A DNA stretch of 64,000 nt from Enterocloster asparagiformis (GCA_018380885.1 JAGZSY010000033.1:1-64000); one strand, 5' to 3'. Positions 49,236 to 58,600 are shown, numbered from the stretch's first letter. Notes: generated by a model not told the origin, from the sequence alone. Numbers and translations are program-made.

Positions 49236-51260
49236 ATGACAGAACGAATGAAACGTGTGGCTGCGGCATTGATGGCGGCCTGCTTGCTGGCGGTTTTTGC
49301 GCCGGTACATATGCTTACATCTTATGCGGCCAATGCGAAGATCGCATTTTCCGATCCCTCCGCCACGGTGGGCGGACAGGTCAGCGTTAATATGAAGATC
49401 ACCTCCTCCGGCGGGGAGAATCTTTCCAGCGCGGATATCGTGCTGTCCTACGATGCCAATGCGCTGGAGTTCGTCAGCGGCACGGATGCCTCCGGCGATT
49501 CGGGCGCGATCCGCGTCCACGGTGATGCGGGGACGCCCAACACGGCCTCCATGACCTTTGTGCTGAAGTTCAATGCCAGGGCGGCGGGAACGACCAAGAT
49601 CGAGGTGACCAGCCAGGAGATTTACGATACCGCATCCAAGCTTGTAACCGTGGATAAGCAGGGCAATTCCACCGTGACGGTGAGCGCCCTGGCAACCGCG
49701 TCCAAGGACGCCACCTTAAAGTCTCTTCAGGTGTCTCCGGGCAGCCTGACGCCGGCATTTTCGCCGGATGTGGACACCTACGCGGTGACGGTGGGGACAG
49801 ACGTGACCAAGATCATTGTGAGCGCGGAGTGCACGGACGACAATGCCACCAAGATTATCAAGGGCAATGAGGACCTGCAGATGGGCGAGAACCGCGTTAC
49901 CTGCCGCGTTACGGCGCAGGACGGGGAGACCGCCAAGGAATATGTGATTGTGGTGACCAAGGCTGAGGGCGGCGCCAGCAGCAGCGAGGGCGCGGGCCAG
50001 ACGGCGACCGGAGTGAAGCTGACTGCCATGAACCGGAGCATCACGATCCTGGAGCCGGATCCGTCCGTGCAGCTGCCGTCCGGATTTGTGGAATCCAGCA
50101 TCGACATCGACGGCAACAAGGTGAAGGGCTGGACCTGGGGCGTGGACAACAATCCGCAGTACTGCGTGGTTTACGGTATGAACGAGGCGGGAGAGAAGAA
50201 CTTCTACCGCTATGATATGAATATCAACGAGCACACAATCCAGCGCTACTTCGAGGATCCCGCAACTGCGGATATCTCCGGAAAGTACGACGCGCTGGTG
50301 AGCGAGTACAACAGCCTGTGCAAGGATTACGAGATGCGCCTGATTGTGATCATTGTCCTGGCGGTGATTGCGGTGATACTCCTGATCCTGGCGGTGTGGC
50401 AGATCGTTTCGAAGAACAAGCCCTCCGACCCGGGCAGCGGCGGTCCCAGGCGGAAGAGCCGCGCAAGAAGGGGAGAAGAGCGCCTGGAGGACGATGACAG
50501 CGGGTACGACGAGTATGAGGAGGATATTCCCCGGGAGTATCCGGAGGATGCGTATGAGCCCTACGATGAGCAGGGTGAAGAGGGCGGCCTGGATGTGGTG
50601 GATGTTCTGGACGGCGAGGACGATCCTGAGCCGGAGGAGATCCGCTTCGAGCCCCAGGTGCGCAGAGCCAGGGAGGCCGAGGAGGCGGCCCGGGCCCAGC
50701 GGGCTGCACGGGGACAGGCGGCTGTGACAAGAGAACCGGCGCGCACCGCCGCGCCGTCCAGGGAAGCCAGACAGGCCCGCGTGCCTGCGGACAATTCCCG
50801 CAGGGCGCCTGAGGAGCGGGCGGCAGGGGGATCCCCCCAGGCCGCGCCGAAGCCGGGAACGGCTCAGGGACACCCTGTCAACCGGTCTGAGCAGGGAAGC
50901 CAGGCCCGCCCGGCCCGGCCGGAGCGGGGAGGAGCTCAGGGCCGTCCCCAGCGCCAGGCAGCATCCGGACCGGTTTTGGCGGAGCATGACGGCGTTCAGG
51001 GCCGTCCTCAGCCGAGAGCGGAGCGCCAGACAGGGGACAATTCACAGGTAAGGCCGGCGCACCGGCCGGCGGAGAGCAATCCCCAGCCCAGGGCGGAGCG
51101 CCCGGCCGGCGAGAGCCGTCCCCAGCCCGGACCTAAGCCGCGGCGTCCCCAGGCCGGGCCAGGGGCTAACCAGGCGGAGAGGCCCCAGACAAGAGCGGCC
51201 CAGCCCGGTCCCGCGGCAGCGGAGGCGGACGACGAATTTGAAGTGATTGATCTGGAGTGA
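49236..51260 (+). CDS. Cohesin/cadherin-like membrane protein with disordered cytoplasmic tail
   Basis: About 674 residues. A signal peptide spans 1-~33 (ending SYAANA). A cohesin-type beta-sandwich (KIAFSDPSATVGGQVSVNMKI, ADIVLSYDANALEFVSG) lies at ~34-155. A cadherin-like domain (ATLKSLQVSPGSLTPAFSPDVDTY in two parts) lies at ~160-245. A linker/stalk domain with VYGMNEAGEKNFYRYD follows, then one membrane helix (LIVIIVLAVIAVILLILAVW) near 368-388. About 285 cytoplasmic residues come next: first Lys/Arg-rich, then Asp/Glu-rich, then Arg/Ala/Pro/Gln-rich repeats (AQGRPQ, NPQPRAERPA). ATG 49236 follows CAGGAGAA. It lies 81 bases after the glucosaminidase gene; a joint envelope role is likely. 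No dockerin is seen in the window. Confidence 0.8.
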   Translation: MTERMKRVAAALMAACLLAVFAPVHMLTSYAANAKIAFSDPSATVGGQVSVNMKITSSGGENLSSADIVLSYDANALEFVSGTDASGDSGAIRVHGDAGTPNTASMTFVLKFNARAAGTTKIEVTSQEIYDTASKLVTVDKQGNSTVTVSALATASKDATLKSLQVSPGSLTPAFSPDVDTYAVTVGTDVTKIIVSAECTDDNATKIIKGNEDLQMGENRVTCRVTAQDGETAKEYVIVVTKAEGGASSSEGAGQTATGVKLTAMNRSITILEPDPSVQLPSGFVESSIDIDGNKVKGWTWGVDNNPQYCVVYGMNEAGEKNFYRYDMNINEHTIQRYFEDPATADISGKYDALVSEYNSLCKDYEMRLIVIIVLAVIAVILLILAVWQIVSKNKPSDPGSGGPRRKSRARRGEERLEDDDSGYDEYEEDIPREYPEDAYEPYDEQGEEGGLDVVDVLDGEDDPEPEEIRFEPQVRRAREAEEAARAQRAARGQAAVTREPARTAAPSREARQARVPADNSRRAPEERAAGGSPQAAPKPGTAQGHPVNRSEQGSQARPARPERGGAQGRPQRQAASGPVLAEHDGVQGRPQPRAERQTGDNSQVRPAHRPAESNPQPRAERPAGESRPQPGPKPRRPQAGPGANQAERPQTRAAQPGPAAAEADDEFEVIDLE

Positions 51261-51278
51261 TTTCAGAGAGAGAGGATG

Positions 51279-51317
51279 CCGCAGACGGTAACAATGTTGC
51301 CGGCTGCGGTATTTTTT
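51279..51317 (+). terminator. Terminator after the cohesin-protein gene
   Basis: CCGCAG (51279-51284) pairs with CTGCGG (51304-51309), with an inner stem CGGTAAC/GTTGCCG and a run of six T. The remaining bases 51318-51465 show no convincing gene; short reading frames there lack an SD and family motifs. Confidence 0.8.
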
Positions 51318-51469
51318 AACCGCCGCACAGGGGGTTCTGCCAGACGAGAGACGTTTTGCGGGGAATGCGCCGCGGCGGAGCGGAATGCTTCCACGGCCTC
51401 CCGGAGGCAGAGCGCACCGCCGGCGAAGCTGTTTTGCCGGAGCGGAAAACAGGCGGATGAAAGTTCCAC

Positions 51470-51498
51470 TTGACGAACTAAATACATCTTGATATAGT
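51470..51498 (+). promoter_or_regulatory. Promoter of the GntR gene before mcsA
   Basis: TTGACG (51470-51475), 17 bases, TATAGT (51493-51498). Confidence 0.75.
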
Positions 51499-51513
51499 AA
51501 TGGTAACAGGCAT

Positions 51514-51534
51514 TGTTATATTGCTTGTATAACA
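51514..51534. promoter_or_regulatory. Likely GntR autoregulatory operator
   Basis: TGTTATA (51514-51520) and TATAACA (51528-51534) form a perfect 7-7-7 inverted repeat just downstream of the -10 element and 25 bases before the GntR start, well placed for repression. Confidence 0.6.
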
Positions 51535-51558
51535 GATATAACGAAAGATGGTGGCATT

Positions 51559-51966
51559 ATGGTATTGAAAATCGACTTTAACAGCGATGAAGCAATCTAT
51601 ATACAGCTGCGCAATCAGATTATCGTGGGAATCGCCACGGACCGCATACGCGAGGGGGATACCCTTCCGTCGGTGCGCCAGATGGCCGAGTACGTGGGAA
51701 TCAATATGCACACAGTGAACAAGGCTTACTCCGTTCTTCGCCAGGAGGGCTTTGTGAAGCTGGACCGCCGCAAGGGCGCGGTCGTGTCGCTGGATGTAGA
51801 TAAAATTCAGGCCATGGAGGAGCTGCGCCAGAACCTGGACGTGGTGCTGGCCTGCGGAATCTGCAAAAATATCAGCCGCAGCGAGGTGCATCAGCTGGTG
51901 GACATGATATACGATACCTACACCAGAGGAAATTCTGAATGCGGCGCAGATGAGGCGGAGGAATAG
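51559..51966 (+). CDS. YhcF-type GntR regulator
   Basis: A 135-residue winged-helix protein: FNSDEAIYIQLRNQIIVGIA, then LPSVRQMAEYVGINMHTVNKAYSVLRQEGF, then a DRRKGAVV wing, and a short helical C-terminus (EELRQNLDVVLACGICKNIS). It has no effector domain, as in YhcF/YtrA regulators. It takes the position that ctsR normally holds upstream of mcsA-mcsB-clpC. A short hairpin with six T (around 51985-52001) separates it from mcsA, so control of that operon is possible but unproven. Confidence 0.88.
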   Translation: MVLKIDFNSDEAIYIQLRNQIIVGIATDRIREGDTLPSVRQMAEYVGINMHTVNKAYSVLRQEGFVKLDRRKGAVVSLDVDKIQAMEELRQNLDVVLACGICKNISRSEVHQLVDMIYDTYTRGNSECGADEAEE

Positions 51967-52061
51967 GACTCCGATTTCCCGCGGTCCGCATAAAACGGAT
52001 TTTTTGGGAATACACATAACCAATTAGACGATGAGCGCCTGTAAAAGGATGGAGGATTTTT

Positions 52062-52664
52062 ATGCTGTGTGAGAGATGTAAGATCCGGGAAGCCAATATT
52101 AAATATACGGAGATTGTCAACGGCGTCAAGACGGAGCACAACCTCTGTTCCCAATGCGCCAGAGAACTGGATCTTGGCCAGTACACCGCCCTGTTAGACG
52201 GTGAGTTTCCGCTGGGCAAGCTGCTCTCGGGACTTCTGGGGATTGAGGACTACGAGGAGGAGACCGATGAGCGGGCCAGGGTGGTCTGCCCTACCTGCGG
52301 CACCAGCTTTGAGGACTTTGTGGAGAACAGCCGGTTCGGCTGCCCTGACTGCTACGGTGTGTTCGACCTGTTTATCAGCGACAAGATGAAGCAGCTCCAG
52401 GGGAGCGAGAGCCACAAGGGCAAGCATCCCAAGTTCCAGAGCCGCTTTGAGCGGGAGCGGGGCGAGACGCGGATTCCCGGCGGCCCCATATCGCTGAAGG
52501 ACAAAGCTGCGGCGGGGGAAGGCGGGCAGGTAAGCGGCGAAGAGCAGATTATGGCGTTGGATGCCAGGCTCAAGGAGGCGATCCGCCAGGAGGAATACGA
52601 GCTGGCGGCCCAATACCGGGACGAGATCAAAGCGCTGAAAGAGAGGAAAGAGGAGCATGAGTAA
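52062..52664 (+). CDS. mcsA: McsA, activator of protein arginine kinase
   Basis: A 200-residue zinc-binding adaptor. Two treble-clef CxxC pairs lie at residues 3-6 (CERC) and 29-32 (CSQC), and a second set at about 69-72 (CPTC) and 88-91 (CPDC). A UvrB/UvrC-type coiled helix closes the protein (ALDARLKEAIRQEEYELAAQY). McsA stimulates McsB and helps deliver substrates to ClpC. It starts behind GGATGGAGGATT and overlaps mcsB by 8 bases. Confidence 0.93.
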   Translation: MLCERCKIREANIKYTEIVNGVKTEHNLCSQCARELDLGQYTALLDGEFPLGKLLSGLLGIEDYEEETDERARVVCPTCGTSFEDFVENSRFGCPDCYGVFDLFISDKMKQLQGSESHKGKHPKFQSRFERERGETRIPGGPISLKDKAAAGEGGQVSGEEQIMALDARLKEAIRQEEYELAAQYRDEIKALKERKEEHE

Positions 52665-53697
52665 ATGGTTTGAACAGACGGACTGTACCGGCTCCAATAT
52701 TGTATACAGCCGGGTGAGGCTGGCCCGAAACTGGGATGAGTACGCGTTTCCGGCCAAGCTGGACCAGAAACAGGCCCAGGAGCTTTTAGACCGCCTGAAG
52801 GAGGGCTTAAAGGACATCGGCGAGCTGGACGGCATCACCTACGGCTGCCGGAACTTAAACCAGATCAAGGACCTGGAGCGGATGGCGCTGCGGGAACGGC
52901 GGATACTCAATTCCGCCACCGTCAGCAAGCGGGAACCGGCGGGCCTTATGCTCTCTGAGGACGAGGGGGCCAGCCTGATCCTGGGCGGGGACGATCACAT
53001 CCGCATCCAGCTTCTGGCTCCGGGTCTGAGCCTGGATGAGCTGTGGAACAGGATGGACCGGATGGATGACTATGTCAACGAGCGTTTTTCGTACGCCTTT
53101 GACGACAAATATGGATACCTGACCTCCTTCCCCACCAATGTGGGGACGGGGCTGAGGGCCTGCGCGGTGCTGCATCTGCCGGTGCTGTCCCAGGTGCGCA
53201 AGTTCCAGAGCATCGTGGCGGATATGAGCCGGTTCGGCACTGCCATCCGCGGCCTGTACGGCGAGGGCAGCGACAACTACGGCAGCATGTACGAGGTGTC
53301 CAACCAGCGGACCTTAGGCCAGTCCGAGCGCGAGATTATCGATCTCGTGACCAAGGCTGCGGCCCAGCTCAACAACCAGGAGCAGCGGGTCCGCAGGGCC
53401 GCATTAAGCTCCCAGCGCCTGGAGCGGGAGGACGAGGCCTGGAAGTCCTACGGGGTGCTCAAGTACGCCCGCAAGATCGCCGAGAAGGATGCGCGGATCT
53501 TTTTGTCGCAGCTGATGGCTGGGGAGGCGGACGGCCTTCTGAAATTCGAGTCCCCCTGCAGCCTGTACAGCATCATACTGGGCATCAAGCCGGCCAACCT
53601 GCGCCTGAGCGCGGACCGGCCCCTGGAGAAGGACGAATTGGACGAGGCCAGAGCGGCCTACATCCGGGAGCATCTCCCGGAGATCGCAATGAAATAG
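52657..53697 (+). CDS. mcsB: McsB protein-arginine kinase
   Basis: Phosphagen-kinase-fold enzyme, 346 residues, that phosphorylates arginines on proteins, marking them for ClpCP. IVYSRVRLARNWDEYAFP near residue 15-33 binds ATP/arginine; SEDEGASLILGGDDHIRIQ near 99 and SFPTNVGTGLRACAVLHLP near 153 are catalytic-core motifs. The C-terminal allosteric phospho-arginine motif, RDxxRA in Bacillus, appears here as LDEARA, lacking its first arginine. It is encoded between mcsA and clpC as usual. Confidence 0.93.
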   Translation: MSKWFEQTDCTGSNIVYSRVRLARNWDEYAFPAKLDQKQAQELLDRLKEGLKDIGELDGITYGCRNLNQIKDLERMALRERRILNSATVSKREPAGLMLSEDEGASLILGGDDHIRIQLLAPGLSLDELWNRMDRMDDYVNERFSYAFDDKYGYLTSFPTNVGTGLRACAVLHLPVLSQVRKFQSIVADMSRFGTAIRGLYGEGSDNYGSMYEVSNQRTLGQSEREIIDLVTKAAAQLNNQEQRVRRAALSSQRLEREDEAWKSYGVLKYARKIAEKDARIFLSQLMAGEADGLLKFESPCSLYSIILGIKPANLRLSADRPLEKDELDEARAAYIREHLPEIAMK

Positions 53698-53715
53698 ACA
53701 GGAGGAATACACGAC

Positions 53716-56247
53716 ATGATGGATCAATATACACCGCAGGCCAGGGAGGCTTTGAGCCTTGCAGTCAGTGTTGCGGAGTCCTTAAACCACGGCTATGTGG
53801 GGACTGAGCATCTGCTGATCGGCCTGCTGCAGGAGGGCAACGGCGTAGCCGCCAAGGTATTGGAGGAGAACGGCGTGGAGGAGAGCAGGGTGATCGACCT
53901 GGTGAGCCAGCTGATTGCGCCTAACCCGACCCTTCAGACGGCGGACAAAAATGCTTACACGCCCAGAGCCAGACGGGTGATCGAAAATAGTTACCGGGAA
54001 GCCGTGCGCTTTAAAGCCCACCAGATCGGCACCGAGCACATTTTAATCTCAATTTTGCGGGAGAGCGACTGCGTGGCCAGCCGCCTGCTCAACACCATCG
54101 GCGTAAACGTGCAGAAGCTCTACATCGACCTGCTTTCCGCCATGGGAGAGGACGCCCCCGCCTACAGAGAAGAGCTGCAGAGCGGCAGGGCCGGCAAGCG
54201 CGGCAACGCCACCCCCACTCTGGACGAGTACAGCCGGAACCTGACCCAGATGGCCAAGGAGGGCAAGCTGGACCCGGTGATCGGCCGCGAGGCGGAGATT
54301 CAGCGCCTGGTACAGATTCTGAGCCGCCGGACCAAGAACAATCCCTGTTTGATCGGCGAGCCCGGCGTGGGCAAGACCGCCGTGGTGGAGGGGCTGGCCC
54401 AGATGATTTCCCTGGGCGATGTGCCGGAGACCATTATGGATAAGCGGGTGATGACGTTAGATCTGTCCGGTATGGTGGCAGGCTCCAAATACCGGGGCGA
54501 GTTTGAGGAGAGAATCAAAAAGGTGATCTCAGAGGTGATCGAATCCGGCGACGTGCTGCTGTTCATCGATGAGATTCACACCATCATCGGCGCAGGCGGG
54601 GCGGAGGGCGCGCTGGACGCGTCCAATATTTTAAAACCCAGCCTGGCAAGAGGCGAGCTTCAGCTGATCGGCGCCACCACCATCAACGAGTACCGCAAGT
54701 ATATTGAGAAGGATTCCGCCCTGGAGCGGCGGTTCCAGCCCGTGACAGTGGACGAACCCACGGAGGAGGAATCCCTGGCGATATTAAAGGGGCTGAGAAG
54801 CCGCTATGAAAATCACCATAAGGTGGAAATCACCGACGAGGCCTTGGAGGCGGCGGTGAAGCTGTCCAGCCGCTATATCAACGACCGTTTTCTGCCGGAC
54901 AAGGCCATCGATTTAATCGACGAGGCCTCATCCAGGACCAGGCTGATCGGCTACACCAAGCCGGAGAAGATCAAGAAGCTGGAGGAGCAGATCGACGCCC
55001 TGGAGGAGGAGAAGGAGGCGGCCATCAAGACCGAGGCCTACGAAAAGGCAGGGGAGATCAAGAAAAAGCAGCAGAAGCTGCGGGAGAAGATCGAGCAGAT
55101 TCAGAGTAAATGGCAGTCTGAGCGGGATACCAGAAAGCTGGTGGTCGGAGAGAACGAGATCGCGGCAGTGGTATCCGGCTGGACCAAGATTCCGGTTCAG
55201 AAGCTGGCGGAGGAGGAATCCGAGCGCCTGCGGAACCTGGAGACGATTCTCCACGGCCGCGTGGTGGGCCAGGAGGAGGCTGTGACCGCTGTCTCCAAGG
55301 CCATCCGCAGAGGCCGGGTGGGCTTAAAGGATCCCAGCCGTCCCATCGGCTCCTTCCTGTTTTTGGGTCCCACCGGCGTGGGTAAAACCGAGCTGTCCAA
55401 AACCCTGGCCGAGGCCATGTTCGGCACTGAGAGCGCTCTGATCCGGGTGGATATGTCCGAATACATGGAGAAGCACAGCGTTTCCAAGATGATCGGTTCC
55501 CCGCCAGGCTACGTGGGCTACGAGGAGGGCGGCCAGCTCAGCGAAAAGGTGCGCCGCAATCCCTACTCCGTGATCCTGTTCGATGAGATTGAGAAGGCTC
55601 ACCCGGATGTGTTCAATATCCTCCTGCAGGTGCTGGACGACGGCCATATCACCGACGCCCAGGGGCGCAAGATCGATTTCAAGAACACCATCATCATTAT
55701 GACCTCCAACGCCGGAGCTGAGAACATCATATCGCCCAAACGTCTGGGCTTCGGTATGGCCAGCGACGCCAAGGCGGACTACGACTTTATGAAGGGCCGG
55801 GTGATGGAGGAGGTAAAACGCCTGTTTAAGCCGGAGTTTTTAAACAGGATCGACGAGATCATCGTGTTCCACCAGTTGAACAAGGAGCATATGAAGGGTA
55901 TTGTGGATATCATGCTGCGTGGAATTTTAAAACGCGCCAAGGATCAGTTAGGCATCTCCCTGACCGTGTCCGAGGAGGCCAAGGCGCTGCTGATCGACAA
56001 GGGTTACGATGAGAAATACGGGGCCAGACCCCTGCGCCGCACCATCCAGAGCATGCTGGAGGACAAAATGGCCGAGGCCATGCTGGACGGAAAAATCAAA
56101 TCGGGCAGCAGGGTGGAGGTGGGAGTCTCCGGCGAAGCCCTCGCATTCTCCGTGCGCGCGGCCCGCAAGCGCAGCGGAGCCGGTGGAAGCGGGGCCAGGG
56201 CTGCGGCCAAATCCAAACCCAAAAAGGAAGAAAACGCCACAGTTTAA
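53716..56247 (+). CDS. clpC: ClpC AAA+ unfoldase
   Basis: An 843-residue Hsp100 ATPase that unfolds (for example arginine-phosphorylated) proteins for ClpP. Two Clp_N repeats lie at 1-~145. AAA-1 has Walker [14 protein letters not shown] near 214 and Walker [17 protein letters not shown] near 280. The UVR-like coiled middle segment ([23 protein letters not shown] in parts) lies near 430-455. AAA-2 has Walker [16 protein letters not shown] near 552, [20 protein letters not shown] near 620 and a D2-small domain. The C-terminal ~30 residues are Ala/Lys/Gly-rich. It is the last gene of the mcs operon, 18 bases after mcsB. Confidence 0.96.
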   Translation: MMDQYTPQAREALSLAVSVAESLNHGYVGTEHLLIGLLQEGNGVAAKVLEENGVEESRVIDLVSQLIAPNPTLQTADKNAYTPRARRVIENSYREAVRFKAHQIGTEHILISILRESDCVASRLLNTIGVNVQKLYIDLLSAMGEDAPAYREELQSGRAGKRGNATPTLDEYSRNLTQMAKEGKLDPVIGREAEIQRLVQILSRRTKNNPCLIGEPGVGKTAVVEGLAQMISLGDVPETIMDKRVMTLDLSGMVAGSKYRGEFEERIKKVISEVIESGDVLLFIDEIHTIIGAGGAEGALDASNILKPSLARGELQLIGATTINEYRKYIEKDSALERRFQPVTVDEPTEEESLAILKGLRSRYENHHKVEITDEALEAAVKLSSRYINDRFLPDKAIDLIDEASSRTRLIGYTKPEKIKKLEEQIDALEEEKEAAIKTEAYEKAGEIKKKQQKLREKIEQIQSKWQSERDTRKLVVGENEIAAVVSGWTKIPVQKLAEEESERLRNLETILHGRVVGQEEAVTAVSKAIRRGRVGLKDPSRPIGSFLFLGPTGVGKTELSKTLAEAMFGTESALIRVDMSEYMEKHSVSKMIGSPPGYVGYEEGGQLSEKVRRNPYSVILFDEIEKAHPDVFNILLQVLDDGHITDAQGRKIDFKNTIIIMTSNAGAENIISPKRLGFGMASDAKADYDFMKGRVMEEVKRLFKPEFLNRIDEIIVFHQLNKEHMKGIVDIMLRGILKRAKDQLGISLTVSEEAKALLIDKGYDEKYGARPLRRTIQSMLEDKMAEAMLDGKIKSGSRVEVGVSGEALAFSVRAARKRSGAGGSGARAAAKSKPKKEENATV

Positions 56248-56309
56248 ACGGGGACAGATATTTGTCCGGCCGCCGCTAAGTTGTGCTGGTCAACCGTAAG
56301 AATTTGGTG

Positions 56310-56315
56310 TATAAT
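56310..56315 (+). promoter_or_regulatory. -10 element before the 138-residue protein
   Basis: TATAAT at 56310-56315, with TGGTCA (56287-56292) 17 bases upstream as a weak -35. Confidence 0.5.
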
Positions 56316-56361
56316 TTTAAGAGCAACGAGGTTTAAGTACAAGAGCAGGAGGATAAGAGAG

Positions 56362-56778
56362 ATGCCGGTCATTGAAGAATTAATCCGCACGGAGCAGGAT
56401 GGCACCATCAGTTTTGGCAATTATACATTGGGAGCAAAGGCGAAGAAGTCCGATTTTGAATACGAGGGCGACCTGTACAAGGTGAAAACCTACAGTGAGA
56501 TTACCAAGCTGGAGCGCAATGACATGTTTGTGTATGAATCTGTTCCGGGCACGGCGGCAGAGCATTTTAAGGTAACCGATACTGCGGTGGAATTCATGGT
56601 GGAAGGCAGCCGGGATGCCCAGATCACAGTGCAGCTGGAGAATGATACGGATTACGAAGTCTATGTGGACGACATGGCTGCTGGCAGTATGATGACGAAT
56701 ATGAGCGGCAAACTGAGCGTGAGCGTGGAGCTGGAAGAGGGAAAAGCAGTGAAGGTGAGAGCGGAGAAACGCCAGTAA
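56362..56778 (+). CDS. Conserved-looking small protein of unknown function
   Basis: A 138-residue soluble, acidic protein (PVIEELIRTEQDGTISFGNY at the start). It has no signal peptide or membrane segment. The C-terminal half is predicted beta-strand (AQITVQLENDTDYEVYVDD, KLSVSVELEEGKAVKVRAE), reminiscent of small beta-sandwich proteins; databases for this family sometimes use the label endosialidase, which I do not trust from the sequence. ATG 56362 follows GCAGGAGGATAAG. It has its own promoter and a perfect terminator, so it is a single-gene unit. Confidence 0.75.
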   Translation: MPVIEELIRTEQDGTISFGNYTLGAKAKKSDFEYEGDLYKVKTYSEITKLERNDMFVYESVPGTAAEHFKVTDTAVEFMVEGSRDAQITVQLENDTDYEVYVDDMAAGSMMTNMSGKLSVSVELEEGKAVKVRAEKRQ

Positions 56779-56801
56779 AATCCTGAAGGGCTGATCAGTG
56801 A

Positions 56802-56831
56802 AAGGGCCGGAACAATTTTGTTCCGGCCTTT
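56802..56831 (+). terminator. Terminator before radA
   Basis: GGCCGGAACA (56805-56814) pairs perfectly with TGTTCCGGCC (56819-56828) around ATTT, flanked by AAA and TTT; it works in either direction. Confidence 0.85.
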
Positions 56832-56865
56832 GTGTGTATATTTTTTTTAAGGAGAGAACAGCAGG

Positions 56866-58248
56866 ATGGCAAAAGCGAGAACAACAGCATTTTTTTGCAG
56901 CGAGTGCGGGCATGAGTCCAGCAAGTGGATGGGGCAGTGCCCGGCCTGCAAGGCATGGAACACCATGGTGGAGGAGCCTGTGGCTAAGATCACGTCCTCC
57001 GGGGCCTCCTCGTCCCTGGGGTCGGGCAGGCGGAGCCTGGCCCCGGCGGTGAAGCCGGCGCTGCTGTCGGAGATCGACCTGCAGGAGCAGGACCGGATTT
57101 CCACCGGCTTTAAGGAGCTGGATCGGGTGCTGGGGGACGGCATCGTGTCCGGTTCCCTGGTCCTGGTGGGCGGCGACCCGGGTATCGGCAAATCCACGCT
57201 GCTCTTGCAGGTGTGCCGCCATCTGGCGGGCGCAGGGCGGCGGGTGCTCTACATATCGGGCGAGGAGTCGTTGAAACAGATCAAGATGCGCGCCAACCGC
57301 ATCGGGGAGGTGCGCGGCGATCTGCGCTTCCTCTGCGAGACCAACCTGGACCGGATCGACCGCGCCATTGAGGCCGAAAAGCCGGAGATTGTAGTCATCG
57401 ACTCCATTCAGACCATGTACCGGGAGGAAATTTCCTCGGCGCCCGGCAGCGTCAGCCAGGTGCGGGAATCCACCGGTATGCTGATGCAGATCGCCAAGAC
57501 CCGGGGCATCGCCATCTTTGTGGTGGGCCATGTGACCAAGGAGGGCGTGGTGGCCGGCCCCAGGGTGCTGGAGCACATGGTGGACACGGTGCTCTATTTT
57601 GAGGGCGACCGCAACGCCTCCTACCGGATTCTGCGCAGCGTCAAGAACCGTTTCGGCTCCACCAATGAGATCGGCGTGTTCGAGATGGCGGAGCAGGGCC
57701 TGGTGGAGGTGGAGAATCCCTCTGAGTTTATGTTGGACGGCAGGCCGGAGGAAGCCAGCGGGGCGGTGGTGGCCTGCTCCTTGGAGGGCACTCGGCCGAT
57801 TCTGCTGGAGGTCCAGGCCCTGGTGGCGGAGACCAATTTCGGCATGCCCAGGCGGACGGCGGCGGGCACGGATTACAACAGGGTGAACCTGCTGATGGCC
57901 GTGCTGGAGAAGCGGTGCCGCTACGAGCTGGGCCGCCTGGACGCCTACGTGAATATTGCCGGCGGCATGAAGATGAACGAGCCGGCCCTGGATCTGGCCA
58001 TTGTGATGGCGCTGATGTCTAGCTACAAGGACCGGCCGGTGGACCCCAGGATGCTGATTTTCGGCGAGGTGGGCCTGTCCGGCGAGGTGAGAGCCGTGTC
58101 CCAGGCGGAGCAGCGGGTCCGCGAGGCCGCCAAGCTGGGCTTTACCAGCTGCATCCTGCCCCAGGTGTGCCTGGACAAGATGAAGCCGGTGGAGGGCATC
58201 AAGCTCCACGGCGTGCGCAATGTGCGGGAGGCCATCGGGCTGCTGTGA
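56866..58248 (+). CDS. radA: DNA repair protein RadA
   Basis: RecA-like branch-migration helicase, 460 residues. The zinc finger CSECG...CPAC has cysteines at 11, 14, 25 and 28. Walker A VGGDPGIGKSTLLLQV lies near 103, the RadA-specific KNRFGSTNEIGVFEM near 262, and a Lon-protease-like C-terminal domain (LDLAIVMALMSSYKDRPVDP, FGEVGLSGEVRAVSQAEQR) closes the protein. It processes recombination intermediates. AAGGAGAGAAC precedes the ATG. It follows clpC with one gene between, as in many Firmicutes. Confidence 0.96.
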   Translation: MAKARTTAFFCSECGHESSKWMGQCPACKAWNTMVEEPVAKITSSGASSSLGSGRRSLAPAVKPALLSEIDLQEQDRISTGFKELDRVLGDGIVSGSLVLVGGDPGIGKSTLLLQVCRHLAGAGRRVLYISGEESLKQIKMRANRIGEVRGDLRFLCETNLDRIDRAIEAEKPEIVVIDSIQTMYREEISSAPGSVSQVRESTGMLMQIAKTRGIAIFVVGHVTKEGVVAGPRVLEHMVDTVLYFEGDRNASYRILRSVKNRFGSTNEIGVFEMAEQGLVEVENPSEFMLDGRPEEASGAVVACSLEGTRPILLEVQALVAETNFGMPRRTAAGTDYNRVNLLMAVLEKRCRYELGRLDAYVNIAGGMKMNEPALDLAIVMALMSSYKDRPVDPRMLIFGEVGLSGEVRAVSQAEQRVREAAKLGFTSCILPQVCLDKMKPVEGIKLHGVRNVREAIGLL

Positions 58249-58427
58249 CGGGCGGATGGGTGCGGCGTGGGCGTGATGGCCGATATCAGCCCCGGGCGGG
58301 TCGGCCGGGACAAATGCGCGGGGCGGCCGAGATCGGCTGTGGGCGGATCAGACGGAACCCGCCCGGCCCGCTCCCTCCAGCCAATTTTATATATTGTTTG
58401 AACAAATAAAATAATTGGATATTATTG

Positions 58428-58459
58428 TTGACAAGCCCTAAAGGATGTGGTATTATAAT
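58428..58459 (+). promoter_or_regulatory. Promoter of tRNA-Trp
   Basis: TTGACA (58428-58433), then TATTAT at 58451 after 17 bases (or TATAAT at 58454). An AT-rich hairpin (CCAATT at 58380, AATTGG at 58413) lies upstream. The rest of 58249-58420 is GC-rich spacer with no gene. Confidence 0.75.
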
Positions 58460-58486
58460 TGAGCGCGCTGAGATGAAGCGCACTGA

Positions 58487-58557
58487 AGGGGAATAGTTCA
58501 ATGGTAGAGCAGCGGTCTCCAAAACCGTAGATGGGGGTTCGAGCCCCTCTTCCCCTG
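58487..58557 (+). tRNA. trnW: tRNA-Trp (CCA)
   Basis: Acceptor arms AGGGGAA (58487-58493) and TTCCCCT (58550-58556) with discriminator G at 58557. The D-arm is GTTCAATGGTAGAGC. The anticodon stem GCGGT/ACCGT encloses loop CTCCAAA with anticodon CCA at 58519-58521. The T-arm contains GGGTTCGAGCCCC. CCA is not encoded. Confidence 0.95.
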
Positions 58558-58568
58558 CTGACTATTTT

Positions 58569-58600
58569 AACGAATAGCCCAACCAACGAATAGCCCAACC
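58569..58600 (+). repeat. Perfect 16-bp tandem duplication after tRNA-Trp
   Basis: AACGAATAGCCCAACC occurs twice in direct tandem (58569-58584, 58585-58600), 11 bases past the tRNA. No role is known. Confidence 0.9.

Noticed and set aside
51263..51487. Short reading frames on both strands between the cohesin-protein gene and the GntR gene
   Set aside because: They overlap a strong terminator and a promoter and show no family features.
51967..52061. CtsR operator before mcsA
   Set aside because: No GGTCAAA-type heptad repeats could be found on either strand.
58487..58557. tRNA-Trp as an integration site of a prophage or ICE
   Set aside because: No integrase, no repeated tRNA 3' end and ordinary chromosomal genes follow.
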